From Myxococcales bacterium (GTDB lineage: Bacteria > Myxococcota_A > Polyangia > Polyangiales > Polyangiaceae), in the NCBI GenBank assembly GCA_023248785.1, contig JAHFDX010000243.1, forward strand, positions 1-6,185: 6,185 nucleotides of DNA, read 5' to 3'. The notes beneath the pieces are model-generated. The model was not told the DNA's origin. It did no database searches and was given only the letters and a program-made list of their open reading frames with translations. Position numbers and translations under genes: made by a program. Shown piece after piece: positions 5,500 through 6,185 of this stretch; position 1 is the first letter of the stretch; the number at the start of each line of letters is the position of its first letter.

Positions 5500-6185
5500 C
5501 TCCACGCGCGCGGCTTCCATGCGCTCGAGGTGGGCGCTTGCTGCGAACAGGGTTGCCTCGTCCCACGCGTCGCCGACGAGCTGAAGTCCGATGGGAAGAT
5601 TCTCGCTTGTTCGCCCGACAGGCGCCGAGAGCGCCGGCAGGCCCGTGAGGTTGCCAAGAAAATTTTGCCTGCACACGGCATCCATTGCCTTCGCGTCCAA
5701 GAATCCTCCCGCACGCTCTGCATCGGACACACGGCCTGGAGGCAGCGCAATCGTCGGAAGCGCAAGGACGTCGATGTCCGCAAAGGTTCGTGCCATCTCA
5801 GCGCGCAAGCCCGCGCGGAGGCGTTGGCCGAAAAGATACTCGTCGAGTGACAATTTTTCGGTCACCGCCATGCTGATTTCAATGTCGGGATTAAATTCTC
5901 GACGGCGTGACAACCAATGCTCGCGTAGCAAGCCAAGCGATTCCGGGCCAATCGTGAGGTAGCCGATGGGCGCGGCCATGCCGGTAAGTTTGCCTCGAAT
6001 CGACACGCGCTTTGCACCCTGGCGCTCGAGCGCAGAAATGGCATCTTCGCAGGCACGTGCGATGTCGGGATGAACGTCGCGCCATTGCGAGTCATCGACG
6101 CCGATAACCAGGCCCTTCGCGCTTCGTTGTGCGCTGGTTGCAAAGTACCCAGCCGCTTGTTTTGGTGCGAACCATGTTTGCGGAT
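5467..6185 (-). CDS. Amidase-signature family enzyme, C-terminal part (5' end beyond the window)
   Basis: The minus-strand frame is open from the right edge to a TAG at 5467-5469, giving 238 residues; the GTG at 6004-6006 is internal. The fragment matches the C-terminal half of amidase-signature enzymes (amidases, GatA-like proteins). GLVIGVDD is at fragment residues 24-31, followed by a helix ending ALERQGAKRV. Then come DVLALPTIALPPG (138-150), NLTGLPALSAPVG (178-190) and LPIGLQLVG (196-204). The family's Ser-cisSer-Lys catalytic triad lies in the N-terminal half, so activity cannot be judged here. Members hydrolyse carboxamides or, as GatA, release ammonia for tRNA amidation. GatA itself cannot be excluded, but a stand-alone amidase is as likely. 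The gene ends inside the protease gene, with 33 bases shared tail-to-tail and no terminator visible between them. Confidence 0.9.
   Translation of the reverse strand, partial: PQTWFAPKQAAGYFATSAQRSAKGLVIGVDDSQWRDVHPDIARACEDAISALERQGAKRVSIRGKLTGMAAPIGYLTIGPESLGLLREHWLSRRREFNPDIEISMAVTEKLSLDEYLFGQRLRAGLRAEMARTFADIDVLALPTIALPPGRVSDAERAGGFLDAKAMDAVCRQNFLGNLTGLPALSAPVGRTSENLPIGLQLVGDAWDEATLFAASAHLERMEAARVELPAVHVRLLS

Noticed and set aside
5530..5962. Plus-strand open frames in the right-hand region
   Set aside because: They lie opposite the amidase, whose motifs are clear. The + strand products are low-complexity and Arg-rich.
1..6185. Defence system, prophage, insertion sequence, CRISPR array or tRNA
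   Set aside because: No transposase, integrase, nuclease, repeat-spacer pattern or tRNA-like fold was seen on either strand. All substantial coding regions are accounted for by metabolic or envelope genes.

Overview
The window looks like ordinary chromosomal DNA from a GC-rich, Gram-negative bacterium. The best guess is a myxobacterium or relative (Myxococcota, formerly Deltaproteobacteria). The reasons are moderately high GC, several cell-envelope proteins of unknown function scattered among metabolic genes, a short lipoprotein with AgmX/PglI C-terminal-like (TonB-C-like) repeats, and neighbouring acyl-CoA dehydrogenase paralogues. The assignment is inference; no rRNA or marker gene is present.

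Layout, left to right. (1) The 3' part of a HAD-superfamily phosphatase gene (3-503, +). (2) A 320-residue, cysteine-rich, probably exported or membrane-anchored protein with a helical, HEAT-like C-terminal part (578-1540, +). (3) An 81-base gap holding three copies of a 10-base repeat, followed by a strong inverted repeat (1590-1625) that would fold over the ribosome binding site and start codon of the next gene. (4) A short-chain-type acyl-CoA dehydrogenase (1622-2782, +). (5) A small lipoprotein with two tandem TonB-C-like halves, each carrying a cysteine pair (2899-3597, +). (6) A second, paralogous acyl-CoA dehydrogenase (3634-4785, +). (7) A minimal M50 (site-2 protease type) membrane metalloprotease with both catalytic motifs intact (4798-5499, +). 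(8) The 3' part of an amidase-signature enzyme on the minus strand, running off the right edge and overlapping the protease gene tail-to-tail by 33 bases (5467-6185, -).

Genes 2 to 7 are all on the + strand with gaps of 12 to 116 bases, and no convincing terminator is visible between them, so some may be co-transcribed. The tightest link is the second dehydrogenase and the protease (12 bases). The two dehydrogenases would take part in fatty-acyl or branched-chain acyl-CoA oxidation and pass electrons to electron-transfer flavoprotein, but no other beta-oxidation gene is in view. The envelope proteins have no evident biochemical link to them.

I found no mobile element, CRISPR array, RNA gene, phage gene or defence system. 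The observations most worth a second look are the hairpin and tandem repeat in front of the first dehydrogenase and the duplicated cysteine-paired domain in the small lipoprotein.
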